Source of the DNA: Psettodes erumei
Taxonomy: Eukaryota; Chordata; Actinopteri; Pleuronectiformes; Psettodidae
Direction of reading: 5' to 3'
NCBI GenBank assembly: GCA_016785225.1
Contig: JAFBJZ010000946.1
Location: 672,998 to 736,997 of the forward strand
DNA: 64,000 nucleotides
Shown one piece after another: positions 48,421 to 61,690 of this stretch (positions within the stretch are counted from its first letter, which is position 1; each line of letters starts with the position of its first letter). The position numbers were made by a program, and so were the translations under genes. The notes under the pieces were generated by a model that saw only the letters and a list, made by a program, of their open reading frames with translations, did no database searches and was not told where the DNA came from.

Positions 48421-51400
48421 CCGGCGCAGCGGGGGCATTTGCGGCGCCGAAGAAATCAGCGTTTCACGTGTGATGTTTGTGTGCGCTTCTCTGTCTGTGC
48501 CCCTGTGTGCGCTTCTGGGCAATCACGGAGCTTCTTCCGAGGCCCTCGGCAACTGGACTCAATTATGAGCGCCGTAAAACTTTAACCTACTTTGCCTCTC
48601 TCCAAGAACTGCCAGAGGTTTCTTCTGGTTGGTATTACTGTCCTAGCGGCACACTCTGGAAGGTTGCATTGGCCTGAGAGAAAAAAAAACCCACGCAGCG
48701 AAAAAAAAAACAAACAAACCCCAGTTGGACCTCTTTTTGGTTAGGAAGAAAACGCCTGTTGCCTGGCCTGAAGCAAACCATTTTTAACACAAGGTCAAGG
48801 TGACGTTCACCGGCCTTATCATGTAAAAGCTAATAGGTCTCTGAAGCTGTTTGGGCAAATTGTTGCAGCAGTCAACAAGCTTGTTTCTAAGCAACCCAGG
48901 CTTTCACGTCGTCTTTTTCAAAAACTGCTTTTTCGAAAGAGAGACAAAGTTGAGTCAAGCTCTAATGACACGCTATTCTGGGAATAAAATGCTTAAGTAC
49001 ATTAACATTTGTGCTTTTAGAGAGGGCACAGGCAGGGAATTTATTCATGTCTGTTCTTATAACTGATCCTATAACTCCTGTAACTGATTCCTTGAACCAC
49101 TACAAATGCATCAGTTTAGATTATCGTTTAAAATGCGGTATTTTGCATAGTCCACCATTTTTTTTATCTGACAAGTTGCATTGACCTGCTGTGAATGCCT
49201 TAACCACTGCTAAATTGCAGATTAATCAACATTGAGAGTGTGAACTGCATCCACTTTTACAGAGGCTAGAAGATCTTGCTTCTTGCAGAGGGTTTTTTTT
49301 TCAGCTTTCGCATTATTGCAATATAAGTTAAGATTGGTGGGAAGAAATTACATCCTCAGTACTGGTAATGTTGAAACGTGTTTGGAGCCAACTTGGATAT
49401 CCAGCGCTATTTTCACTGTTACTCTGAGAAACTGATTGAATAAGCCAAGTATTGCAGCTCTCACAACATTCAGATATCAGTGCATAATGCATGCCTCTTC
49501 AGAGAAAAGTACAGCTTTTCTAGGCTGAAGCAAAACCAGTGTGTTGGGGCCACGTGTAACTTTTGTGGAGAATTAAATTTTTTATCTACATTTGATATTT
49601 CAACCTCAAACACGTATTTAAAAACATTATTAGCAAAAAGGAGCAAATGACAGTATGGCCGACTGCTCAGCATGCGTAAAAAAAAAACAGCATTCAAGCC
49701 ACAAGTTAACGCCTTTGAGTAATGTTCTTGCTGCGTTTTGAGGGGTTTGAGCTCCAGGAGCCGCTCAGCAAAGCTCCACCACTACTGAAGTATCTCCGCT
49801 GGAATGTTGAACACTGAAGGAGGCCTCGCTGACAGCTGAATAATACCGCTCACAAACAACATCGTGCAAACCCTCTGTCCAACCCCAAGAAAGACCTCAA
49901 AGCTGTGACACTTGGATGAGACATAAAAAACCCCACAACATTAGTGCAAGAAAAAGAGTCGAACTTACGAAATAAGAAATAAAATATTTAGTATGGGCTT
50001 TGCTGTTACATCCTTATGTGGTCTGATGTGACCAGTAGCTCATGGAGGCTAATGTTAGCTCATGTGAAACTCTTATTATTATCAACAGTCGGTCAGGCTC
50101 AAGAACACCGTGGCTGGACCTGTATCCCAAAATGAAATCAGCGTGCAGGAAGCAGAGTTGGGGCAAGTTTTGCACCTGAATATGCCTGTTTGTTTTGCGG
50201 CACAATTTGAAAGATTAGGGAGGATTTGTGACTCCACAGCAGCTTCTTGAACAACTGGCAGCTGGTCCGTCGAATCAACTCCAAAGACAGGTGCTATAAA
50301 TCATACGCAATCTCAACGGCTCGGTAAGAGCTTGACAGATTAACAACAGCAACTTATTTCCTAAGAACCATTATCAGGAGTTTATTGAATTCCTCAAACA
50401 CATTTTTTTTTTCCCGCTGAAGCAAGATATAGCAAAGAAACAAATTGTGAACCTAACGGGAAAACTATTTTCTTTTCAGAAACTGTCGAACTGATCATGT
50501 ATCTTCAGTTTTTTCTTCTGTTATTTTTCACAGAAACAGCGATGGAGTTTAGCAGATTCTTTCATAACCCAGCCTCCTACACTCAAAGTGCCCGAAGATT
50601 ATTTCTGCATAAATTGCAAGAACTTTTTTGACCTTAAAATTTCACATTTGCATGTGAATCATTAGACACATCTCATAGCCAGGAAAAAAAAAGAAATGGT
50701 TGAAGATCACTCACCATCACTTTCTGGCCATTTCTGAAGGCTTTGACAAATGAGCCCCATTAACTGCTGATCCTTTGTTTTGTGGCTAACTACCAGATTT
50801 GGCAGGTGTGGCTCTGCTGTGAGATGCAGTTGGCTCCGCTGCAGCTCAGTACTGGTGGGCCAAAACTCTAAAGATAGCAGCCAGTCCACAGCAGGACCCA
50901 AACCCTGGCCAGTGGCGATAAGGGAACAGATACCCAAGTGTTATTTTTCACCTGTACATGAGGAGGAGGAGGAAGAACTGCATGGGTCTGAAGTGCAGTT
51001 GTAATACGGAGAGCTAATAACATTCAAAAACCATTAGTCAGTGCATGTGAATGGCTGCCTTGTTTGATATGCAGATGGCTGGTGGGGATTGTATCTGAGG
51101 GCTGGGGAATGGCATGAAACGATGCAACAGCCAGAGCTGATTTGCTCTGCTCATAGAGTGATTGATGTTGAGATTGTTTGCACACAGCCAATTTTTTTTT
51201 TTTTTTCTCCCCCCGCTTGTGTGTGCGACTGCATCCCTGCACTCGCTGTCCACGGAGCATACTGTACGCGGGCGCCTGTGTTTGTTTGTGTGTCCGTGTG
51301 CATATATCAGCCGGCCTCAGCCGAGGGCTCTCACCTTCCAGCCCGGGCTCTGAGCAAACACACTCCTAATTTGCAGTTTTTCCTGCCTCCCCCGCTTCTC

Positions 51401-54400
51401 ATCTCTCCATCCATCTCACTGAGGTTTTCACGCTCCTAACCGTGAAATTCACCCACATTCACAATTATGTCTTCAATCAGAGCCATCTCAAAGCTAGTAG
51501 GATGCAGCCTTTCTTTGGGAACAGCAGGAGGTCTAAATCAACACGTTCAGAGGACTGAGCAGGCTTATTCCTTTCTCCGCTGTCTACACTAATGACTGAC
51601 AGATTTAAGGGACAGGGAAGCAGTCGAGTTCAGGGGGCTTTTAACTTGCAATCAGGTACCCTGGGCCTGCATGCTCCTCAGCATGTTGATCCATCAGCAA
51701 ACCAATATGATTGCAAGATATTGAATAATTCATGGGTGTCTAATGATGTGTCAATCACAGATGGTTTTGTTTTATTTATCGCGCACTATGCACAGGTTTG
51801 TGCGTCCTCCAAGCTCCATTGCAAGTTAATATTGCATGAAGACTGTTAGCAACATGCCACTGACTACAGCAACTCGCTTCTCTCATCAGGGATGTACTGT
51901 TTGGCTAACAAGTCTGGAGGAGAGAGGAGCAATTTGCACACACCGTGTTCTCTGGCTTTTTTTTTTAATGGCTTTTCAATCTAAAATGACCTTTCAAATT
52001 GCAGTGCATAAATATGTGCCTGTAAAACGTGTGGAGAAGGCTCTGCTGCTTGTGTATTGTTTTTCGGGTTCATTAACCAGCACACTGGTCGTTGTTAATG
52101 TATGTGTCCTTACACTTTGCCACTCTGTTCAGTCATTCAGGCGTTATTCGTGTAGTGCTGATTGTCAAGAGTTGCATTTTTTTTTTTCTCCCTTCTCCGC
52201 GAAGGTTGTTGCGTTCTTTTGAAGTGGTCAGCCTTGCTCTGATTTAACCTTTAACACCTTCCCTTAACACAAACATCCTTTATTTCTTGACTTCTATTTT
52301 TCTCCATTTAAGCGCAGTTATACTTTTAACCAGCACAATGGGTCGCTTCAAGAATGTTGGTCGGCCTGACGCGGGAGGTGAATGGTAATGCCGTGACAAC
52401 CTTGAGGAGGCGCTTTGAATGGCTCCCAGGAAATTCCATCAAACCGACTGTGACCAAGAACATACGGCGAGATGGAGATTCCTTTTTGCGGGATGAGGGG
52501 GAGCTCATCGTGGCTCACACTGAGCGTTGTTCAGGTCTTCGCTGGGCTGCTCTGTGAACTGACAGGCCTTTAAGTGCTTGAGGTCCATGCGCGTGGTGCG
52601 CACGCTGGGTTCTCAGTCACCCAGAGAAAAGTAGCCGTCTGCGGGACACCGAGGGTGGGAGAAACCCCACGTACGCACCTAAAGAGGGAAGAGGCTTCAG
52701 CGAGTAGTTCTGGCGAGGCAAGGGTTCGCCTCCTGTTTACCCGGTGAGCTCGCTCCGACGGGGATCTGCTCCTTTGTCTGCGGGCAGAAAGGAGCTGTCA
52801 AGCAGCCAGAAAGAGGAGCGCACGGTCGATCCAGTCCATTCAGTGTCGCTCAGCTCACACGTACTGCCGTCCACCTCCGCATGTTACTCCCGGAGCGCAG
52901 ATGCATTTTAAACACATGAACGCACACTGCATACTGTATGTCCTGTACATATAACACCTGGAGATGGAGACCCACTTTAGCCCCCTGCCCGACAGCAGCC
53001 TCTTTTGGGAAATAATAATCAGCAGGGAGATGATGCTAACAGAGCGCCCTGCCGATTCGCAGCCCTCAGGTGTTCAGTCAAGAAGGAGGGAAGGGGAGAG
53101 GAGAGGAGCGAGCCGAGAAGAGTTTAGCAGCGCAAAGCCAACAGGAGAAGATGAGAGGAGTGTGTAGATGCAGCAGCCCCCAGGTGGGCCTATGAGCTCT
53201 TCACAGTCAGTCACACTGGAACCAATAGGCTCGTGTGAAGACGCCCTCACTCTCCTCTCTCAGCCCCTGCAGCCTCTCCACAGCAATAATGAACAGATGA
53301 GCTGCAGTGCATGTTTTTTGTATGTCTGTGTGTGTATGTGTGTGTGTTACGGTGTGGATCTGTTTTCACGTACTAGGTCAGGCAGTGCCTGGGGCTAATT
53401 TTGAAGGGGTGGGGGGGGTAGGACAGCCGGCCCCCATAGCCCCACAGCATGGCACTGTGGTCTGTGACAACGGGCTCCCAGAACCCCCTGCCGCGGCGGT
53501 TCCCCCCTGCCGAGTTAATCCCAGGATTAACCAACTTCACAGCGCTGGGCCCCTACTGCGCTGTCAAGGCACCGGTTCATTCTCCAGCCTCGCCCAAGCC
53601 ACCAACTCCTTCCACCCCGCCATCCCTCCCCCGCGCTCACACTCCCGTACACCCCCATTACCCCTCGACGGGACCCGCCTTCCCTTCGGAAATGCCAGTG
53701 TCGATTTTCAATTCTCACGTCTCTGTTTCTGCGTCTCTCTCTCTGTCCGACCCTCTCTTTTCCTTTTCACGTTATTACTCATTTACACCCTTAAAAGCAG
53801 ACCCTGTTTGCTCACTAGTTAGATTCAAATGGGTTAATCCTACCAGGCATCTGTTGGCTTCCCTTCATTCGTATATATGAACATGGAAAATATTAGCAAA
53901 ACCTGTTTAAGGCACGTCTTCCATCACATTGCACCTGAGCCGCATTGTACCCAAAGTCACATTACAGTAATGAGGTAATGCAGACTTTTTCAATAAATCT
54001 GTTCTCTAACACTTAATTTCAAATCATGCTGACATGATTTGTCAATCAACAATAGCAAAAAAATTTAATAAATACTAAATTACTACAATCCATTGAAATA
54101 ACCTGATGACAAATAATCTGATAGCTGGTCACTGGAGCCCCTATATATGGCGCTGTAACACTTACATAAAGTAATGCAGATCTTGAAGTCTATTGTTGTG
54201 TTGTGTGTGTGTGTTGTGTGTGTATGTTTCACCTACTACACAGGCCATCACAGGCTTTGATGATGTGTTTTGACGGAAAAAAGCTTTTCCTGTGCATCCT
54301 ACGTACACACAGTCATTTCCCGACTCCATGCGGTGGCCATTGCACCTCTAAGAGGTTTTGAAGCTTGGGGGCTGAAAAGAGAGAAAGAGTGGGCCCAAAT

Positions 54401-55982
54401 CAACCTGATCATCACGTCTCTCTCTTATGTCTCTCTCTCTCCATGCCTTCAAGACTCGCTCAACCCCTCTCCCCGGTTTCCTCTTTTAACCACAATCTCC
54501 AACCTCTCAGCACCCTGTGTCCCATTGCTCCCTCTGTCTCTTCACAGTGCTGATTAGGTGGGCAGGGGATGATGGGTGTATTTGGGGCCAGCAAGACCGG
54601 TGATGTTGAATCTGTCTGACATGCTCGAGCAAAGACAGTGTCTCTTTTTCCCTGTCTTCTAATGGGGAGCTGAGGACTCTGAGGCATGGTCATAGATGGT
54701 GCAAAGAGCTTGTGTGTGCTCGTGCGCGCGCACAGATGTGTGTGCGCAACGGTTATAGAGAAACAGCGGCGAGCGGTGGCAGGTGTGCCCAAGGATGGTA
54801 TTAAGGCAAGGCAGAGAGAGGCTGCAAGTAATGACTAGTACGAGCTGTATGTGCTTCCTCCTCGTCGATAAACGATGGGCTGGCACTTCAGACAATTTTC
54901 AGCCTTTAACCAACAGGCGAGGCATTTTTCTCTGGCCTTCTTTTTTTCGCCTGTGCCTTTTTCTATCCTCTTTTTCTCTTTTGCACCTTCCATCTCCCTC
55001 TATCAAAGAGGCATGGAAACAAACACGTAAAAAAAAAAATCCCCCCCCCTCTTTCTCTCTCATATGCTGCCGCCCAGTCAGACATGAAGTCATTCAGTTT
55101 GCAGCAGAGTGTTGCCTAGGCTAATTATTAGTGGTCAGGATGTGACAGATGCCGTCGAGATGGTTGGCAGTCCGCTTGACGAAGCAACCGCCGACCTTTG
55201 GAAAGCGCGGCCCTGGCAAACCATTGTAATGCCGACCCAGTGCACCTCGCCGGCACCGAGGGAGGGATTGACACTGGAGGTGGGAGGGTTAGTTGTTATA
55301 TATAGATTTGTTCTCTGTGTGTACGCCCAAGGTGAAGGTGCTCACATCAACGGGAGAAGTGCAGGCAGAGTGCTTTTGTACACGTCGTGAGCGAGGGTGT
55401 GTGTCGGTGCGTGCGTTCATAAGCATTAGTGCTTGCGAACATATGCATGTTAATGCTTATTATATGTATGTAGTGCAAGTACAGTTTACAATGAATAACA
55501 CCTTTGCCGCCTGTTTTAAATGAGTGGATTACACGTAGCTGCGTTTGAAAAATTGCCTTTTAGGCTTTTCGGCTTCACTTTTTGATTACTATTACAAATG
55601 GAAAAAAATGGGATCATTAAGTGAACTATTCATTATTTAATGATAGAACTGCTTATATTTTCACTCAAAAATTCATGGTCATGTATTTGATTAATACTCA
55701 GCCTTCCCTCAATCCAAATTTGCGGATTTTTTTTTTCTTTTTTCCATTGCCTCTTTTTAACCCTTTTTTTAAGTAGATATCAATTTAACATTTATTCATT
55801 TGTTTCATTAACTTATTTTATTAACTCATTGATCATTTGGACCTCATTTTGTCCCATAGACAACAACATGAGACAGTTTGTAGCCTTAAAACAGAAAAAT
55901 ACCCCTTCCAACTAAGCAATCAAACCCGAAGCCTTGACTTCTCCCGAGCAATTTGGATGTCAATTTTAATTTCAAACCAGCC

Positions 55983-56009
55983 CACACACACACACACACA
56001 CACACACAC
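55983..56009. repeat. (CA)n microsatellite
   Basis: Thirteen CA units in the last, open-ended intron. Confidence 0.95.
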
Positions 56010-56929
56010 CACCACTCCCCACGACCCCACATCCCCGCAGTGCTGCCCTACATGGCCGCTCTCAACACTGGGGCTTTCTTTGGTAATGAAGTGGGGTCTA
56101 AGTCTTCCGTCTCCCAAATAGTTTTGAGGAGCGCGGCGGCGTAATTGGTGTACGTCCTACACCACCGGCAGCACTCATGTCCCCTGTCCTGTGTGACATT
56201 CCCATCCAATTAAATCTGTGTCTGTTCACACACATATAGAGACATTCAAAGAGCACACCCTCACTATTATCATGGCTCCCTGCGTTCTTTTGCAGATAGT
56301 CTTTCAAGGTGCCTTTTTTTAAGTTTGCGCATGACTCGTACATCCTACCTTGACGCAAAATATGGATGTGTGTATACATACATGGACAGATTTTGTGCAC
56401 ACACAGAGGAGGCAGACTTCTCTGAATTAGTTCATTCACAGGGATTATGGGTAAATCTGTGTGGCCAGTGGATGGATCGCTCTCTGTCTCACAAGGATTA
56501 GCTGAAGGTGACGCTGAGGTGACAGGTCCGTGTCCATCTGTATGTGCTGCCATGGCCTGGTGTGCGTGTGTGTGTGTGTGTGTGGGTGGGTGCATTAATG
56601 CATGGTGTGTACACGTATGTCGTTGTTATTAGCCTGAAATGTGCTGTAATCCATCAGAGTTAATGAGTTGTGTGTGTGTAGGTGTGCGACGGCAGTAGAG
56701 TGTGTTTTGCGTGTGTGTCTTTTGGCTGACCTTGACTTCAATCTGTCAGATGAACACACTCGGAGGCCGTCCATACGGAGCGCAAGACTCCATCAGATCC
56801 CCAGATGTCATCGTACACAGCCTGTCAGATGTGTGCACTATGTGCAAATAACAAGCAAAACGGCTCTGCCCTTGAGGGGAGTTAAAGAGATTTGGGCGTT
56901 CATGAATTAGGAAGTGTGTCAGAGATTAA

Positions 56930-57110
56930 ATCGCTGGTTGCCGACCTCAGGGTCAAGACCCCTGAAAGGGGATCCCCGAGATGAATCTGTGAGGCCATGG
57001 GATGATTAAATGGATGACGAAGAGAAAAATGGTTTCACTTCAAAAAATTTATCTCTTCTGACTTGTCTTAATTTTTGCTGCTCGCTCCTGCTGTGTCAGA
57101 GCCCCTAATG
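56930..57110 (+). mobile_element. degenerate interspersed-repeat remnant (teleost)
   Basis: The stretch beginning near TCGCTGGTTGCCGACCTCAG, followed by a GTCAAGACCCCT / GGGGATCCCC segment, GAGATGAATCTGTGAGG and GGGATGATTAA, matches in order a repeat I remember as abundant in percomorph fish (core: hard-to-miss 'ggtcgggacccct...ggggtc' and 'aaatctgaggggtc...agatgattaa'). It is diverged and has no ORF. Class is uncertain; I recall it as a non-autonomous element. A RepeatMasker run against a teleost library would decide. Confidence 0.5.
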
Positions 57111-59579
57111 TTTCCTCATATCGTAACAATAACAAAAGACTGATGCCTCAGATGACAGTGTTGTTACTGTTTGTTTTATCAAACCCTAACCTTGATGATG
57201 AGTCTCTCTGCAGTGTCGCCTGCCATGCAGAACATGACGGGTTCAACAGTGGCAGTATTTGCATGCAATTTGATTCTGTCTGTCAGTTTGTCTAGTATTT
57301 AAAAAAATAGATTTAAAGTTATTGTTGCAATCCTCAGTATGGACAGCCCTTAGAACTGTTACTTTAAGCTGTTAGCTGGTGAGGCTACATATAGTTTTTA
57401 GGTTTTTATCTCTGCAGCTCTAATCCCATCAACATGAAGAGCATCTGCGGTTATGTCTTCCTCACTGTTCCCCTCATGTAGCTGCAAGCATGTCAGCAAA
57501 ATGAGGTTGCTTCCTATAGGATGCACAAACATTTGCTTTTCAGAACAGCACAGCACCCTGCCTCTGCCAGCTAGGACTCGGTACTATTCCCCCGTCAGAC
57601 ATTGATTAGCAACCTGGGGAGAGAGAACACAGGTACAAACAGCTGTCACGTGCAGAGAAAATCAACACAGGGAACAGAGGTGCATGCAAACGAGTTCAAA
57701 TTAGTTGTCACAAAGCTGCTGTTTCTGTTTTCGTCTCTGGCAATTTGTGTAAAGATGTCGTTCCTGAAATAGAGCGGAGCAAAATGTGAGTTTGCTCACT
57801 CGAGGACCTCTTTATTTGCCAAAAAAACCCAACAGCACAGCGGGACAACAGTCAACATGTAGAGTGAAATAATGCTGAGATCTTAAAAAGATCTTCTCCG
57901 TGATAGTCAGTAGCCTGCACTCTGTTTAATGCGACAGACTGCACTGCATATCAGCAACCAAAGCTGGGAGTTAAGACGATGTCACATGTCTGTTAGCAAC
58001 CACACAGCACCAGATTGTGTTGCGCAATATTACTTTTGAAAAGATATGTTAAGAAGGTAGTGGTTATGAATGCATTTTGGTGCTTCGTGTTTTGTATTTT
58101 CAAGGATAAATGGCCAAACACAGATGACCTCGGGCACAGAGGTGATTTCACTGCAACAATGTTTTTTCGAGCGCAGGACTTGAGAATGCCAATAACAGTG
58201 AACACTGGGTTTAGGTCTCAGTCCTCGAGAAATAGCGGTATTCAATCAAACAAGGACAAGCACATTGCAGAAAATACAGAGCAATCAGATTATTAGAACA
58301 ACTTGGCCCACAGTGGACCTACGTAAACGCAACGTCTCTCATGTCCACATGCCCGAAAGAACGCAACTGTGGGCCGCTTCGTGTGTGTGTGTAAGCAAAA
58401 TGTAACCACGAGTGAGCGAGTCACGTGCAGGCACGAGCGTCTGTGCCCTTCAGACAGCAGGGTGATGGTGGAGGTGTGCGCACAGGCCTCACAGTTTCTG
58501 TGATGTGCTCTGACACACAGATGGCAGCTGACACAACACAGATAGATGCTGTCCTCTCTCACCCACTCCCTCTCACTCGTCCTCCTTCTCCCCCTCACTC
58601 CAAAGTGGATGTTTTCTCTCATGTTCGCCTTTATGCGCCTCTGTCTTTTGCCCGATGTGACACTGAAATGAAGGCAAAAAAAAAAGGTCACCACTTTCCC
58701 GTCCTCATTTTCCTTCCCCTTCTTTACCCCACTCTCCTCATTCACATCTTCCCTCTTTACACCTTTCATCCACACTGTGATCTTGCCGTGGTGTGTATGA
58801 AGCATTTTGGATGAGATACGAGCAAAAACTCAAAGAAGCGGGAAGTCGCAGCTCAATGATAGCAAATACTATCAACAGCTTCCTTTGTCGAAACAGCCCA
58901 CATGCAATTATGTCAAATAATGTAAAAACGAAAGTTGGGCAGACAATTTCATCTGCATGTTTTTTTTATGCCGTAGTATGTCTTGCTGTTTAGATTTCCC
59001 CCATGTAGCTGCGAATGAACATTCTTGGTAAACGTGAAGAAATGCTCATGTAAGCAAGTGATGCCTATATCGGTGTGCAAATTGTTTTGAGTACCCTCCA
59101 GGCCATAGCTCATTCACACAGCAGCCCGGTTTTCCTCTGACCAATCATGACCTCTCACTTCATTACTTCTGACAGGAAACAGAAAGCTACAAGGGATTGA
59201 TTCACTCACGTACACGCGCTGTCGCTCCCTTCTTGTGCCTGCTCCGGTGGCAGTATAAAAAAATGATCAAACTCCCGTCAGACATAGGGCTGCATGCAAA
59301 TGGCTTTACATATTGATGTGTTCTGGTTTAATGACATCCGACTGCAGATGAGGGAACTTGCAACGTAGCGGGTTAACTGTAAAATAAAAGGGTCAGCATC
59401 TTTATGCACCGATGTCTTCACATTTGCAATATGGCAACGCTCATATGAATGGTAGATGAAATGAACAGAGGACAGAGGAACCCAGTGTTAACTAAATAAA
59501 TAAGCCAGAAGCAAACATACCATGATACAAAGAATTTAAAGCCTGATAGCAGCTCTGTGACGCAGTATTAAGGCACAGC

Positions 59580-59735
59580 AGTGCTTTGGGCTAAATGCTC
59601 ACAATGACAGTAGGCTAATACAGGCGATGTTTACCAAGTATAATGTTTACCTTGTTCACTATCATGGGTTAGCATGTTGATATTAATGCTAAAGATCTAG
59701 TACAGTTCAGGCTGATGATTGCAAACAGACAGTGT
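59580..59735 (+). mobile_element. degenerate interspersed-repeat remnant (teleost)
   Basis: The run GGGCTAAATGCTCACAATGA, GGCTAATACAGGCGATGTTTA, CCAAGTATAATGTTTACCTTG, TTCACTATC, GGGTTAGCATGTTGATATTA and GTACAGTTCAGGCTGATG keeps the order of motifs of a very common percomorph repeat (with TTAGCATG-type hexamers and a 'caaagtacagctgaggctgatgg' tail, from memory). It is strongly diverged and carries no coding capacity. Confidence 0.5.
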
Positions 59736-61229
59736 TTCTTTTGACAACAAGAAAAATGCACCCATGTGACTTCCACGGTTCAAGTGTTCACGTATCTGAG
59801 GCTGCATGTGGGCAGCAGGGAGAGAATGACAGAGAGACGGGCAGATAGTGTTTGTGCGAGTGAGATAGCTGGCTGGGGTGTTGCAGGGATTAATGTGAAT
59901 TTGTAACTTCAGGGCATGAGCTGCTGCTTGATAGAATCTAGAGCATCAGTTCCTCTCTGCAGGCGATTAATGCATTGCTTTTTTTTCCTTTTAAGTAACT
60001 TACATTGCATTCTAGTGCAAGACATCACTTTTCAAAAGTTACAGTGCTGCTGTTGTGGGTCTGTTGGCATAAGCGTAGTTAACAACTTCATTGAATGCTT
60101 GTATTTCTTGTCTGTACACAATCTTCCACAACAAGGAGTTTGAATATCCAGGCTTTTAATAGCAAATGTGAGGGATACTGTTGCTATTGTGAAGCAGTCA
60201 GTGTTTGAATGCCATTTCATTGTGGTTTTAACTGCAGCATGATGCACTTTTCTGCCTCTTAATGGATCTTTTTGTCAGCATTGACGCGTCTGGAGCCCAA
60301 GCGGTTTTGTTATCTGAGCGAGGTTGTTGTTTTTTTTCTTTTCTGTCCTCTCTCCAGCTCTCCACTCTCATTTCTAACTCTATATACACTGTAGTTTGTA
60401 TCTCAGGGGAAATGGATATGTGTCGGTGTCTCAGAGATTGACAGCCCATCTATTATAGTTTAATGCTTGTGTGTGTTTGTGTGTGAAAGACACAAAGAGA
60501 AAGAACTATGAAGAAAAGCACTGTTAATCACCCACACTCCCCTGCAGGTAAATGTATCCATGAAGTGGCTGTGATGCCTTGGGCAACTTCAAGATGATTA
60601 GATCGCATCGTTGACTAGCCTGTATAGGTCAGGGTCGAAAGGATGGAGGGTATTATGGTCATCTTAAAGAGGAAGGCATTGGTCAACAACTTTCTTTCAT
60701 CATTGAGTGCATTGTAACAAAGTGCAGTCAGAGTTGTGTACTATCTTGACATCCTGTATCGCATTATTTCACACTTACTTATTCATTTACACGTCTCTTC
60801 TCTATATCATCGTGATGCTGCTCCATTGTGGCTGCTTCATAAAAAGAGAAAAACAAGACACACACGCACACACAGACACACACAGGCTTTTAGACATATA
60901 AAGCCACCTAGCATATCCAGTGTAAGGCTGCAAAACGGCTGACTTTTTAGTGGATCCATTAACTTTTGTGGTCTATGACTCAGATATGTGCTTCCACATA
61001 TGTTATAAAGTGAAGGCCCCAAGGGTTAATATCTGCTTATGCACCATATTTTTCCAGCTCGTCTGTGGTGACATCATCAGTGAGTGACATGTTCTTTGCT
61101 GGTGAAGCCCACATCTGCACACACACATGTTCTAGTACAGCTTAGTTTTGTTTTTCTGCTGTCCTTTCCTTTTGGGGAGATGAAGAATAAGAACAATTTG
61201 TGGAAAGTTGAATAATGCATGAAAGATAT

Positions 61230-61690
61230 TTAAATAAAGAGCTAGCTGATTTCTCCAATAGGCCATTCCAGAGTCAATGGCCCTGATGGCAAAGGCACAT
61301 CAATAAGCCACTCAAGTTGGCTGGTCATGTGATCACCCAATGATCATATGCATTGTTAGTCTTAGTTTAGCTCTTAGTTTGAGCAAACCTCACATACGCC
61401 ATCCTGCTGCCATCATTACTTACCAGAGCATTTGTATTTTTAAAAAAATGTAAAATATGTTTTAAGATAAATGTCTGCAGTTTGAAGGAAAGGGAGTTTG
61501 CAGTGTGAACCTCATCCATCCATTTAAAGGTGATTAAAAATGATAAAATCAACTCTAAAACAAGGCATAGTTACATACAGTAAGAAGCAGTTAAAATAGT
61601 CAAAATAAATGCAAAATAATTAATTATATGTATTCACCTACTTGATCTTGTAATGAGTCTTGATGTGGCATACAAAATCGTCTACTCCTC
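61230..61690 (+). mobile_element. possible interspersed-repeat remnant
   Basis: Fragments in order: GGCCATTCCAGAGTCAATGG, CCCTGATGGCAAAGGCAC, then after a gap GATAAAATCAACTCTAAAAC and ACAGTAAGAAGCAGTTAAAA / TAGTCAAAATAAATGCAAAA. These are similar in order to a long fish repeat that I recall having 'tattccagag...ggccctgatggcaaaagc' and 'aaaatcaattctaaaac'. The copy is broken up and the match is from memory only. Confidence 0.35.

Noticed and set aside
50707..51003. Overlapping ORFs on both strands (76 and 74 codons)
   Set aside because: No recognised domain and no splice context. Possibly a decayed repeat, but nothing supports a gene.
53449..53880. 143-codon Pro/Ser-rich ORF
   Set aside because: Low-complexity Pro, Ser and Leu composition from a C/T-rich stretch. 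It does not match KLHL29's N-terminal region or any family I recognise, and it lies after the kelch blade exons.
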